This document shows, in pieces, positions 16,262 through 23,648 of a stretch of DNA of 64,000 nucleotides (within the stretch, counting starts at the first letter, position 1; every line of letters starts with the position of its first letter). A model generated the notes under the pieces. The model did not search any database. It was not told where the DNA came from and saw only the letters and a program-made list of their open reading frames with translations. The position numbers and the translations under genes are program-made. This stretch comes from Streptomyces sp. BK340 (GTDB lineage Bacteria > Actinomycetota > Actinomycetes > Streptomycetales > Streptomycetaceae). The stretch lies in NCBI RefSeq assembly GCF_007827595.1, contig NZ_VISR01000003.1, positions 434,001 through 498,000 of the forward strand, in the 5' to 3' direction.

Positions 16262-16588
16262 ATGACCGTCAACCTCGACGCCGCCTACTGGCTGGGCCTC
16301 GTCACCTCCGTCGTCCTCCCGGTCCTCGTCGGCCTCGTCACCACCCGCGTCACGTCCGCCGGGACGAAGGCCGTCCTGCTGCTCGCCCTGTCCACCGTGA
16401 ACGGGTTCGTCGTCGAGTACGCGGGCCCGCACGACGCCGGGTACAGCGTGGGTACCGCCGCGGTCCTCGCGCTCGTGTCCTTCGGCACGGGTGTGCTGGC
16501 GCACTTCGGGCTGTGGAAGCCGACCGGCCTGTCCGGTAAGGCGCAGGACTCCCTCGTCACGTCCGGCTCACACGCCGCCAGCGCCTGA
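16262..16588 (+). CDS. Holin
   Basis: 108 residues from ATG 16262. Three hydrophobic segments are visible: about 10-28 (WLGLVTSVVLPVLVGLV), 37-52 (AVLLLALSTVNGFVV) and 63-83 (VGTAAVLALVSFGTGVLAHF). The C-terminus is short and polar. Size, topology and position right after the endolysin fit a class I-like holin that forms lethal membrane holes. Confidence 0.75.
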   Translation: MTVNLDAAYWLGLVTSVVLPVLVGLVTTRVTSAGTKAVLLLALSTVNGFVVEYAGPHDAGYSVGTAAVLALVSFGTGVLAHFGLWKPTGLSGKAQDSLVTSGSHAASA

Positions 16589-16605
16589 CCAAGGAGAGAT
16601 AGCAC

Positions 16606-16902
16606 GTGCCCGACGAGCCGACTCTCGGTGAGGTCGTCCGCCGCTTCGAGGATCGGCTCGCCGACGTCCGAGACGACATCCAACAACTCGGCCGACGTCT
16701 GGACGACAAGGTCGACCAGAAGTTGTACGACCTGCGACATGAGGCGCTCGCCGCCCGGGTGGCCACGTTGGAGACGTTGCGGGAGAAGGACACCGAGAAG
16801 CTCGTTGCGACGCGGCGGTGGCTGATCGGCGCGGTGATCGTGCCGCTCATCGGGATCCTCCTCCCAGTGATATTGCTGCTGACACAAGGGGCCAAATCGT
16901 GA
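16606..16902 (+). CDS. Coiled-coil single-pass membrane protein of the lysis module
   Basis: 98 residues from GTG 16606. Residues about 5-62 are charged and heptad-like ([19 protein letters not shown]), and residues about 72-93 form one membrane helix ([20 protein letters not shown]). This layout matches haemolysin XhlA-like phage proteins, which act with holins. The next gene starts inside its stop (GTGA). It could be a second holin or an antiholin. Confidence 0.6.
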   Translation: MPDEPTLGEVVRRFEDRLADVRDDIQQLGRRLDDKVDQKLYDLRHEALAARVATLETLREKDTEKLVATRRWLIGAVIVPLIGILLPVILLLTQGAKS

Positions 16903-17573
16903 GCCGGTCACAGATCCGAGCGGAGGAGCGCCGGTGGCGGCGCGGTGATGTGCTGGCCGCTGTGGGAGCGTTGCTGCTGGGCGCGGTGCTGGCGTGGATC
17001 GTCCTGAGCGTTGAGAGTTTGGGCCAACGGCTGGAGACAGCGAATCAGGCACGGGATGCGTTGGCGTCCCAGGTGCAGAGGCTGGGTGCGACGCCTGTTG
17101 CGGGAACGCCCGGGAGCCGGGGTGAGCCGGGTGTGAGTGTGACGGGGCCGCCGGGTCCGCAGGGTGAGCCGGGGGTACCTGGCCCGTCTGGTTCGCCGGG
17201 GCCGTCGGGTAAACCGGGGAAGGCTGGTACAGCGGGCACGAGCGGGGCGCCGGGCTCGCCGGGCGCGGCTGGCCCGACTGGGCCTGGAGGCCCTGCCGGG
17301 CCGCAGGGTGAGCAGGGTCCGGCTGGTCCGCAGGGCGAGAAGGGTGAGAAGGGCGCGACCGGGGAGCAGGGGCCTGCGGGTTCGGCTCCGTCTGGGTGGA
17401 CGTTCACGGATGGGCAGGGCGTGACGTATGAGTGCACGCCGGATACGGACGGGTCGACGCACTACACCTGCCGGGCCACGAGCAGCCCGAGCCCTAGCCC
17501 AGGGAACGGGAACGGGGGTGGGGGCGGGTCGTTGCCGCTGGCGTTGGATCCGCAGCGCCGCCAGTACGCCTAA
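16899..17573 (+). CDS. Membrane-anchored collagen-like protein
   Basis: 224 residues from GTG 16899. A membrane helix (about 17-38) is followed by a short coiled coil (39-63), then about 30 Gly-X-Y triplets (about 69-160, such as [16 protein letters not shown]) and a C-terminal beta segment with two Cys ([17 protein letters not shown]). It likely forms a collagen triple helix outside the membrane, the coiled coil seeding the trimer. Collagen-like proteins are known in phage tail fibres, but here the protein carries a membrane anchor and sits in the lysis module, so a lysogen surface protein or spanin-like role is possible. The triplets are prone to recombination. Confidence 0.7.
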   Translation: MSRSQIRAEERRWRRGDVLAAVGALLLGAVLAWIVLSVESLGQRLETANQARDALASQVQRLGATPVAGTPGSRGEPGVSVTGPPGPQGEPGVPGPSGSPGPSGKPGKAGTAGTSGAPGSPGAAGPTGPGGPAGPQGEQGPAGPQGEKGEKGATGEQGPAGSAPSGWTFTDGQGVTYECTPDTDGSTHYTCRATSSPSPSPGNGNGGGGGSLPLALDPQRRQYA

Positions 17574-17749
17574 GCCGCCTCAACAACCTTGGCGCGTATG
17601 GCGGCCGCCCACTCCTCGTACAGCCGTTCCAGGGCCGCTCGCCCTTCCCCGCTGAGCTGCACGCGCGGGTCCCGCCATAGACGACGGATGTCCTCGTTCA
17701 CGGCCGCAGCAGAGCGCACGACGCCCGGAGGCAGAGGGCTGGGGGACAT
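17570..17749 (-). CDS. Small convergent protein, 59 residues
   Basis: The minus strand has an ATG at 17747-17749 and a stop at 17570-17572. It encodes a well-formed helical peptide with [20 protein letters not shown] and [15 protein letters not shown]. Its stop overlaps the end of the collagen-like gene by four bases, tail to tail. It is transcribed divergently from the XRE-TPR regulator at 17852. The composition is that of a soluble helical protein. The function is unknown. Confidence 0.5.
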   Translation of the reverse strand: MSPSPLPPGVVRSAAAVNEDIRRLWRDPRVQLSGEGRAALERLYEEWAAAIRAKVVEAA

Positions 17750-17851
17750 GGGACCAGCCTATCGACCACAGACCGCATTCACGCATGCCGGTTCCGCCAG
17801 ATTCCAGCCGCAGTACCGTAGACACCTACATACCTTCTGGCGGGGGTACAC

Positions 17852-19057
17852 ATGACCACATCGATCGGCGACCGCATCCGTAGCCTGCGCGAGTTCCGCG
17901 ACCTCACCCAGGAAGGCCTCGCCTCCCGCGCCGGCGTCAGCGTCGACACCATCCGCAAGCTAGAGCAAGGCGTCCGGCAGTCCGCGCGCATGCACACGCT
18001 GCGCTCTCTCGCAAGGGCTCTCGATGTCCAGCTGGAGCGACTGGTAGGACAGCCCACTGTGACCCAGCAACTGCAGGACGACGGCGGCCTCATCGCACTG
18101 CGCGACGCCATCCAGGACATCGACGCCCTGCCCGGAGTCCCTGTCGGCGACGACCTGGAGGACCCTCCAGCAGAGCAGGCGTGGGTCGACAGCGTGAAGG
18201 CGGCGACCGCGCAGTACTGGCGGGGCGAGTATTCGCAGCTGTCCGCCACGCTGCCGCTGCTGCTGCGGGACGGTCGTGCGGTCGCCCGGCAGACGCCGAC
18301 GGAGCGGGTGTGGCAGCAGCTCGCGCTGGCCTACCAGATCGCCGCCTGCCTGGCTACGCAGGCCGGGCATCCGGATTGGGCGTATTCGGCGGTCGAAAAG
18401 CAGCTCGCCGCGGCCGCGCGCGCGAGCGATCCGCTGATGGAGGGCATGGGGGTGTCCACGCTGTCGTGGGTGCTGCTGCGGCAGGGCCGGTGGGAGCAGG
18501 CGCAGGACATTGCGGTGCGCAAGGCGGAGGCGCTGGAGCCGTCGTTCATGAAGGGCACGCCCGCGCAGTTCGCGGTGTACGGCAATCTGCTGGTGGCTGC
18601 GGCGACACCGGCGGCGCGTCGTGACGACCACGACCGGGCCATAGAGTTGCTGTCCGGGGCTGAGGCTGCCGCGGTCCGTTCGGGCCCGGTCCGCGCGTAT
18701 GGCACCGCTTTCTCGGTGACGGATGTGCGAACGCAGAAGGTGAACATCGCGCTGGCCGGGTCGGAGAACCGGCCGGAGCAGGCGCTGGAGTTCGCGGGAG
18801 AGGTGCGGCTGGGGGAGATCTCCCGGCCGGTGCATTCGGCCGCGTACCGGGTCGACGTGGCGCAGGCGCAGTATCAGACCGGCGACAGTGAGGGTGCGCT
18901 CGCCACCTTGTTGGAGGTGGAGGAAGACCAGCCGGAGTGGATCAAACTGCAGGTACTGGCGTCGGCCACCGTGCGGGAGATGCTGGAGGCGGAGCGCCGC
19001 CGCAACACGCCGTTGAGGTCGCTGGCCGCACGACTGGGCGTCGACCCCTCCCTGTAG
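17852..19057 (+). CDS. XRE-family regulator with TPR-like sensor domain
   Basis: 401 residues. An N-terminal helix-turn-helix (about 5-60, with DLTQEGLASRAGVSVDTIRKLEQG) is followed by about 330 residues of alpha-helical repeat (for example WQQLALAYQIAACLATQAG). This is the Streptomyces XRE-TPR class, often next to small partner genes and involved in signalling or development. It starts at ATG 17852 behind GGCGGGGG. It lies beyond the lysis genes, so it is probably prophage cargo or lysogenic control. It may sense a peptide through the TPR part, by analogy with related regulators. Confidence 0.8.
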   Translation: MTTSIGDRIRSLREFRDLTQEGLASRAGVSVDTIRKLEQGVRQSARMHTLRSLARALDVQLERLVGQPTVTQQLQDDGGLIALRDAIQDIDALPGVPVGDDLEDPPAEQAWVDSVKAATAQYWRGEYSQLSATLPLLLRDGRAVARQTPTERVWQQLALAYQIAACLATQAGHPDWAYSAVEKQLAAAARASDPLMEGMGVSTLSWVLLRQGRWEQAQDIAVRKAEALEPSFMKGTPAQFAVYGNLLVAAATPAARRDDHDRAIELLSGAEAAAVRSGPVRAYGTAFSVTDVRTQKVNIALAGSENRPEQALEFAGEVRLGEISRPVHSAAYRVDVAQAQYQTGDSEGALATLLEVEEDQPEWIKLQVLASATVREMLEAERRRNTPLRSLAARLGVDPSL

Positions 19058-19060
19058 TCG

Positions 19061-19083
19061 GGGTAGGACAACACGTCCTACCC
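19061..19083. terminator. Perfect 9-bp inverted repeat after the XRE-TPR gene
   Basis: GGGTAGGAC and GTCCTACCC flank a five-base loop, starting four bases after the stop codon. There is no T-run. It is probably a GC-type terminator, though it could also be an operator for the genes that follow. Confidence 0.55.
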
Positions 19084-19229
19084 GAGGCAGAATTGACGGA
19101 GCGACTGATGCACTTTGTCGCTGGGCTGTGATCACGCACGTACGTAGCGTGAACTCACATGAGGCGGCGCCGCCCAACCCCCGCCAGGCAGCGGGCGGCG
19201 CCGCACACCACAGCCCGAAGGAGCGCGCC

Positions 19230-19538
19230 GTGAGTACCGCCGTCGTCGACCTGCTGCCCCTGCCGCCGCGTGACGGCCTCACCGAGGAGCAGGCCCGCGG
19301 CGCCGCCTGCATCTGGGACGCCACCCCGCTCACTACCACCACGGCCATCGACCTCGGCGAGCAGCAAGCCGCCGACGGCACCCACTGGTTCCCGCGGGCC
19401 TGCCGGCCGTGCACTCTGCCGCGGGCGATGCAGGCCCTTCAGTTGCACTCCGGGGCGTGTGAGCAGTGCGTCGACGACTACACCCAGTGCCCGACCGGGC
19501 TGGCTCTGGTCCGGCTGGTGAGAGAGGCACGCCGGTGA
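19230..19538 (+). CDS. Small Cys-containing protein
   Basis: 102 residues from GTG 19230, six bases after AAGGAG (19218-19223). Visible cysteines are in AACIWDA, RACRPCTLPRA and GACEQCVDDYTQCP, enough for one or two zinc sites. It is linked to the next gene by a four-base overlap and lies behind the XRE-TPR gene, a common neighbour set in Streptomyces. No enzyme motif is present. It may be an accessory partner of the regulator. Confidence 0.55.
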   Translation: MSTAVVDLLPLPPRDGLTEEQARGAACIWDATPLTTTTAIDLGEQQAADGTHWFPRACRPCTLPRAMQALQLHSGACEQCVDDYTQCPTGLALVRLVREARR

Positions 19539-19717
19539 TCTGCGTCCGCTGCAGCCTGCCGATCGGGCGGGGCGATGGTTACCGGGCGGTTGACCACCAC
19601 TCGGCGTCGGGGCCCGGGACGACCGTGTACGTCCACGAGCAGCGCTGCCGGCCCGCACCACAGCAGACCTACCCCGAGCGGCCTCCGGAGCGCCACAGGC
19701 CCCGACGCCGCCGATAG
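19535..19717 (+). CDS. Small zinc-ribbon-like protein
   Basis: 60 residues from GTG 19535, overlapping the previous stop. It begins ICVRCSLPIGRGDGYRAVDHH with a CxxC pair. A further Cys near residue 38 (HEQRCRPAP) could complete a site with the His pair. The C-terminus is very basic (RHRPRRRR), which hints at nucleic-acid contact. It is translationally coupled to the gene before. Confidence 0.5.
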   Translation: MICVRCSLPIGRGDGYRAVDHHSASGPGTTVYVHEQRCRPAPQQTYPERPPERHRPRRRR

Positions 19718-19820
19718 CACGCCACCCCAGGACTCCGGCGAAGGGTGACAGAGCAGGCGGTCAGTCGTTGGGCGCGGTGTCACCACTCGAACGGCTCTAC
19801 CAAGGAGACCCGCACACCCA

Positions 19821-20174
19821 ATGGCTGCCATCTGCCCCAACTGCCATTTGCCGGAAATGATCGCGTACGTCGTTAACGATGAGGGGCTCCACCCCTTCCC
19901 GTGCCTGGAGTGCAACACCGGCACCGTCCGCTCCAGCCCACACGGGCACCTCACCGGAGCGACGCCCTGCGCCACCGATGGCTGCCAGGGCTCTGTACGC
20001 GATGACTACCTGTACGACGCCAAAGGACGTCTGTCCAAGCTGACCCGGATCAGGTGCGGGTTCTGCGGGACGGACAAGACTCAGGAGGTACACCATGCCG
20101 CAGATCATCGAGAACATCGGGTGCCCGACCCCCGGGTGCGGGGGTTCGCGGGCGGATATCTGGGAGACCGATGA
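19821..20174 (+). CDS. Multi-zinc-ribbon protein
   Basis: 117 residues from ATG 19821. Four metal-site halves are visible: CPNC (5-8), CLEC (28-31), CATDGC (50-55) and CGFC (about 79-82). That is two zinc ribbons in tandem, an arrangement typical of small adaptor or nucleic-acid-binding proteins. The last about 27 residues overlap the next gene in another frame and look less protein-like, so the functional part may end soon after CGFC. It lies in the prophage accessory segment. Confidence 0.55.
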   Translation: MAAICPNCHLPEMIAYVVNDEGLHPFPCLECNTGTVRSSPHGHLTGATPCATDGCQGSVRDDYLYDAKGRLSKLTRIRCGFCGTDKTQEVHHAADHREHRVPDPRVRGFAGGYLGDR

Positions 20175-20232
20175 GAACGGTAACAAGATCGCGCGGGTCG
20201 GCAGCCAGCCGTGCGGGCAGTGCGGGCAGTGA
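20095..20232 (+). CDS. 45-residue zinc-ribbon peptide, overlapping
   Basis: It begins at ATG 20095 behind a near-perfect CAGGAGG (20082-20088) and ends at TGA 20230-20232. The product has CPTPGCGG near residue 10 and ends CGQCGQ, a complete treble-clef-like four-Cys set. It overlaps the preceding gene by 80 bases in a different frame. A terminator hairpin follows 22 bases later, so it closes the small-protein operon. Confidence 0.6.
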   Translation: MPQIIENIGCPTPGCGGSRADIWETDENGNKIARVGSQPCGQCGQ

Positions 20233-20254
20233 TCTGACCTACCGCGCCTGAACT

Positions 20255-20296
20255 GGCCCCGTTCGTCCGTCTCCCCCGTGGCGGATGGGCGGGGCC
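20255..20296 (+). terminator. Terminator hairpin of the small zinc-ribbon operon
   Basis: Arms 20255-20269 (GGCCCCGTTCGTCCG) and 20282-20296 (CGGATGGGCGGGGCC) pair over 15 positions with three G-T wobbles and a 12-base loop. No T-run follows, which is usual in this GC range. The opposite strand carries the end of the repressor-like gene about 100 bases further on, so the element may serve both sides. Confidence 0.6.
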
Positions 20297-20396
20297 TCCT
20301 GCTGCCCTGTAGCCCGCCGCAAAAAATTCTGCGGGTGGCGCGACGGACGCCCTGTCCTCCCGCGTAGAGCAGATGTCAGGGCCGTGAGGCTGCCCG

Positions 20397-20630
20397 TCAG
20401 CGAACGAGGTCGGCGAGCGGGACGTTGAGGGCGTCGGCGATGAGGAGCAGGTGATCAAGGTGTGTTGAGTGGGTGCCTTGCTCGATCCGGTTGATCGTTT
20501 TGCGGTCGAGGCCCGTCAACTCGCCTAACTTCTCCTGACTGAGTTGACGGTTCCCGCGAGCTGCGCGGATGGCGTCTCCGATGACCCGGCGTCGGGTGAG
20601 TACCCAGTCGGGCAACGGATCAGATGGCAC
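20397..20630 (-). CDS. XRE-family repressor-like protein
   Basis: At least 77 residues from a GTG at 20630. The reading frame stays open to 20711 with a TTG there. The helix-turn-helix is clear (IGDAIRAARGNRQLSQEKLGELTGLDRKTINRIEQG) and is followed by HLLLIADALNVPLADLVR, the usual end of this short class. I prefer GTG 20630 because the homologous part begins at PSDPLPDWVL, though no strong Shine-Dalgarno is present. It is divergent from the 73-residue gene at 20851 and lies at the prophage edge, which fits a lysogeny or maintenance repressor. Confidence 0.7.
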   Translation of the reverse strand: MPSDPLPDWVLTRRRVIGDAIRAARGNRQLSQEKLGELTGLDRKTINRIEQGTHSTHLDHLLLIADALNVPLADLVR

Positions 20631-20663
20631 GGATACACGCTGGTCAACAAGCTGATCATTGTC

Positions 20664-20681
20664 TGTACCATCGTTGGTACA
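20664..20681. promoter_or_regulatory. Operator-like palindrome upstream of the XRE gene
   Basis: TGTACCATCGTTGGTACA has perfect 7-bp arms around TCGT. With the GTG start at 20630 it falls 34 bases before the gene, a good place for autoregulation. If translation began at TTG 20711 it would be inside the gene. Confidence 0.55.
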
Positions 20682-20728
20682 TCGCGAGTGTGATCTCCGG
20701 CCGGAGCGCAACCCCCTAAAGATTAAAA

Positions 20729-20766
20729 CACTCGTTCGAGTGAGGTGATATTTGACCTATTGTCAA
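20729..20766. promoter_or_regulatory. AT-rich divergent control region with two palindromes
   Basis: CACTCGTTCGAGTG (20729-20742) and TTGACCTATTGTCAA (20752-20766) are short dyads in the most AT-rich stretch of the prophage part. TATTGT at 20759-20764 fits a -10 box for the plus-strand gene, with TTCGAG at 20735-20740 as a weak -35. The region separates the repressor-like gene from the 73-residue gene and is probably the switch promoter area. Confidence 0.4.
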
Positions 20767-20850
20767 CAGGGAACCCGCAGATCAACGATCTGTGTGCACC
20801 CTTCAACCAACCCGGCCACGCCCGCGCCATCAGCAGCAAGCGAGACCCAC

Positions 20851-21072
20851 ATGCCCGATGAGCAGTCCCGGCCCCACCCAGGACCCCTCACCGACCTCCA
20901 GCGCGCACGCATCGACTACGCCACCCGCGACCTCGAATACGCGCGCGCCGAAGACCTCGCCCAGATCGACCCCGCCGGACTCGTCCTCATCATCGAGCGC
21001 CTCCGCACCCGCCTCGACGACATGCTGCAACTCATCGACGAGACCACCAGGCCCAGGGACCGCCAGAACTAA
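20851..21072 (+). CDS. Small coiled-coil protein at the prophage edge
   Basis: 73 residues from ATG 20851. It is mostly helical, with LTDLQRARIDYATRDLEYAR and LVLIIERLRTRLDDMLQLID, and probably dimerises as a coiled coil. It is divergent from the XRE gene, where a Cro-like or excision gene would be expected, but it has no recognisable DNA-binding motif. Its stop lies in the remnant HAD gene (minus strand), so it is the last gene of the element. The function is unknown. Confidence 0.5.
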   Translation: MPDEQSRPHPGPLTDLQRARIDYATRDLEYARAEDLAQIDPAGLVLIIERLRTRLDDMLQLIDETTRPRDRQN

Positions 21073-21200
21073 GGACGGGTCATCAACCGCATAGCGTCGT
21101 CCAGCAGGGTGCCGTCCATGTCGGTGACGACGAGCCGGATGTCGGCGGGTCCGGCGGGCAGGCCGGGGACTTCGAGCAGGGACGCGGGCGTGGCGGGCAT
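21069..21200 (-). pseudogene. 5' remnant of a HAD-superfamily phosphatase, broken at the prophage junction
   Basis: Reading leftwards from ATG 21198-21200 gives 43 residues: a short leader, then IRLVVTDMDGTLLDD, the HAD motif I with the nucleophile Asp of DMDGT. It changes abruptly to AMRLMTRP and stops at 21069-21071. Cof-type HAD phosphatases have about 270 residues, so only the first about 35 remain. The break marks where foreign DNA joins the host gene. The remaining 3' part should lie at the other end of the prophage, outside the window. The gene is inactive unless the phage excises. Confidence 0.7.
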
Positions 21201-21350
21201 GTCCTTCTTCCGGTCGGTGACGGGATACGCGGTGGGCGGGCGGGTAGGAACCGAAGGCTCCAGTGTTCCTCATACGACCGGGTGCCTCGGAGGGTGGCCA
21301 AGCCCTCACGCTGCGCGTTTCCCCGGACAGCGCGATCGACCGGGGGCACA

Positions 21351-22196
21351 ATGACCACGACAACCCCACAGGAGAAGGGCGGCGACGTGAGCGCGGGCGA
21401 CTCCCCGACGGCCGGACCGGCGAGGCTGAACACCTCCGTGGCGCACAACGCGCGGGTCTGGAACTACTGGATCGGCGGCAAGGACAACTACGAGGTCGAC
21501 CAGCAGGTCGGCGAGCACATCGCCGGGATGTTCCCGGTGATCCGGTCGGTGGCCCGTGCGGACCGGGACTTCCTGGGCCGGGCGGTGCGGTTCCTGGCCG
21601 AGGAGCGCGGCCTGCGCCAGTTCCTCGACGTCGGCACCGGGCTCCCGACGGTCGACAACACCCACGAGATCGCCCAGCGGATCGCGCCCGAGTCGCGGGT
21701 CGTGTACGTCGACAACGACCCGATCGTGCTCGTGCACGCCCGCTCCCTGCTCACCAGCTCCCCCGAGGGCGTCACCGACTACATCGACGCCGACGTGCAC
21801 GACGCGGACACCATCGTGCGCCGCGCCGGCGACACACTGGACCTGGACCGACCGGTCGCGGTGATGATGCTGGGCATCCTCAACTTCGTCCTGGACACCG
21901 ACGCGGCCCGGGACATCGTGCGGCAGATCATGGCGGCGGTCCCCTCCGGCAGTCACCTGGTGCTCACCCACCCGACCTTCGACGCCGAGGTGGGCGGCGA
22001 GGGCAACGTCGCCGCGATGGAGTTCTGGAACGCCAACGCCACCCCGCCGATCACCGCCCGCAGCCGCGCCGAGATCGCCTCGTTCCTCGACGGTCTGGAG
22101 CCGGTCGAACCGGGTCTGGTGCCGTGCTCGCGGTGGCGCGCCGGGCCCGACGCCGCCGCGGTACCGCAGTACGGCGCGGTGGCCGTGAAACCCTGA
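21351..22196 (+). CDS. SAM-dependent methyltransferase (DUF574 / Methyltransf_19 type)
   Basis: 281 residues from ATG 21351. The family start is clear (NTSVAHNARVWNYWIGGKDNY), followed by the SAM-binding glycine loop FLDVGTGLPTVDNTHEIAQ and the acidic ribose contact VVYVDNDPIVL. This family has many copies per Streptomyces genome and its substrates are largely unknown. It stands alone between the prophage edge and the glutamine-synthetase-like gene, with 150 bases of promoter region upstream that are shared with the broken HAD gene. Confidence 0.85.
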   Translation: MTTTTPQEKGGDVSAGDSPTAGPARLNTSVAHNARVWNYWIGGKDNYEVDQQVGEHIAGMFPVIRSVARADRDFLGRAVRFLAEERGLRQFLDVGTGLPTVDNTHEIAQRIAPESRVVYVDNDPIVLVHARSLLTSSPEGVTDYIDADVHDADTIVRRAGDTLDLDRPVAVMMLGILNFVLDTDAARDIVRQIMAAVPSGSHLVLTHPTFDAEVGGEGNVAAMEFWNANATPPITARSRAEIASFLDGLEPVEPGLVPCSRWRAGPDAAAVPQYGAVAVKP

Positions 22197-22242
22197 GCCC
22201 GACGACACCGGGGCCTGGGCTCCGGCCCGCCGAGGAGGACGT

Positions 22243-23646
22243 ATGACCACCCTTGCCGACCCGGTGCCCGGCGGACGCCCCGGCGACCTGCGCCGGGTGG
22301 CCGCGCTCACCGCCGAGCTGGCCGCCCGGGGCGTGCACGGGATCGTCCTTGCCTATGTGGACACGGCGGGCATCGGCCGGGTCAAGACGATCCCGACGGC
22401 ACGCCTGGAGGCCGCCGTGTCCTGGGGTGTCGGCATGTCGCCGGTGTTCGACACGTTCCTGGCCGACGACTCGATCGTCACCACCGACGTCCTCGGCTCC
22501 CCGGACGGCGACCTCAGGCTCTACCCGGACCTCGACCAGCTGGTGGTCCTGGCGGGGCAGCCCGGCTGGGCGTGGGCGCCCGTGGACCGGATCACGCAGG
22601 AGGGCGAGCGGCACCCCGGCTGTGCCCGGACCTTTCTGCGCCGGATCGTCGCCGACGCCGCCGACCGGCACGGCCTCGCGTTCAAAGCGGCCGTCGAGGT
22701 CGAGTGGGCGGTCGGCCTCGACACGGCGCCCGGTACGGACTTCGTCCCGGCGGTCTCCGGGCCGGCGTACGGCGCGACCCGGCAGATCGAGCTGAGCGAC
22801 TACACCGCCGACCTGCTGGCGGCGCTCGTGGCACAGGGCGTGGACGTCGACCAGATCCATCCCGAGTACGCGGCCGGGCAGTTCGAGGTCTCGGTGGGCG
22901 CCCTGGACCCGGTGGCGGCGGCCGACCGCAGCGTGCTGGTGCGGCAGACGGTCCGGGCGGTTGCGCGGCGGCACCGGCTGCGGGTCTCCTTCGCACCCGC
23001 GGTCCTGCCCGAGGGCGTCGGCAACGGCGGCCATCTGCACCTGTCCTGCTGGCGCGGCGGGGTGAACCTGCACTCCGGCGGCGAGGGCCGGTACGGAATG
23101 ACGGCCGCGGCGGAGTCGTTCGTGGCCGGGGTGCTCGCCCGCCTGCCGGCGCTCACGGCGGTCACCGCGCCGAGTCCGGCCAGCTATCTGCGGCTCAAAC
23201 CCTCCCGGTGGGCGGGCGTGTTCACCGCCTGGGGCCGGGAGACCCGCGAGGCCGCGCTGCGGATCGTCACCGGCACGGCGGGCCGCCGGGACCGGGACGC
23301 CAACATGGAGATCAAGCCGGTCGACCTGGCCGCCAACCCCTATCTGGCGCTGGGCTGTGTCATCGCCGCCGGCCTCGACGGGATGACGACGTCCCTGCCG
23401 CTGTCCGAGGAGATCACCGGGGACCCGGCCCGGTACGGCCCGGACGAGGCGGCCGCCCGCGGGGTCGAGCGCCTGCCGACCTCGCTGCCGCAGGCCGTCG
23501 AGGAGTTCCGTGCCGACCAGGTCCTGCGGGCCGCGCTGGGCCCGGTCCTGGCGGACGCGGTGACCGCCGTACGGCTCGGGGAGGCGGCCGCCGTGGACGG
23601 GCTGGACGACGCGCAGGTGGCGGCCGCCTACCGCTGGAAGTACTGA
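22243..23646 (+). CDS. Glutamine-synthetase-like gamma-glutamyl ligase
   Basis: 467 residues from ATG 22243 behind GAGGAGG. GS fold signatures: AAVEVEWAVG (metal-binding Glu region), NGGHLHLSCW (the ATP/ammonia His loop, normally GxGMHxHQS), and RETREAALRIVTG with ANPYLALGCVIAAGLDGM near the end. The adenylylation Tyr region of true GlnA is not evident. It probably joins glutamate to an amine rather than making glutamine, like the GlnA3/GlnA4 or FluG classes. The amidohydrolase that follows after 2 bases is the usual partner in FluG-like systems. Confidence 0.82.
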   Translation: MTTLADPVPGGRPGDLRRVAALTAELAARGVHGIVLAYVDTAGIGRVKTIPTARLEAAVSWGVGMSPVFDTFLADDSIVTTDVLGSPDGDLRLYPDLDQLVVLAGQPGWAWAPVDRITQEGERHPGCARTFLRRIVADAADRHGLAFKAAVEVEWAVGLDTAPGTDFVPAVSGPAYGATRQIELSDYTADLLAALVAQGVDVDQIHPEYAAGQFEVSVGALDPVAAADRSVLVRQTVRAVARRHRLRVSFAPAVLPEGVGNGGHLHLSCWRGGVNLHSGGEGRYGMTAAAESFVAGVLARLPALTAVTAPSPASYLRLKPSRWAGVFTAWGRETREAALRIVTGTAGRRDRDANMEIKPVDLAANPYLALGCVIAAGLDGMTTSLPLSEEITGDPARYGPDEAAARGVERLPTSLPQAVEEFRADQVLRAALGPVLADAVTAVRLGEAAAVDGLDDAQVAAAYRWKY

Positions 23647-23648
23647 CG

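Larger units (their letters stand above)
1..21115. mobile_element. Right part of an integrated siphovirus-like prophage
   Basis: A continuous plus-strand run of virion genes (connector, neck, tail tube, tail chaperone with frameshift, tape measure, minor tail proteins) is followed by a lysis module, accessory genes and a divergent repressor region. The order is that of a long-tailed non-contractile phage: no sheath or baseplate wedge genes are seen. The left end, with integrase, terminase and portal, lies outside the window. The right boundary is placed near 21,090-21,115 because a host HAD phosphatase gene on the minus strand is broken there after its catalytic DxDGT motif. The exact attachment core cannot be read without the left end. 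Confidence 0.9.
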
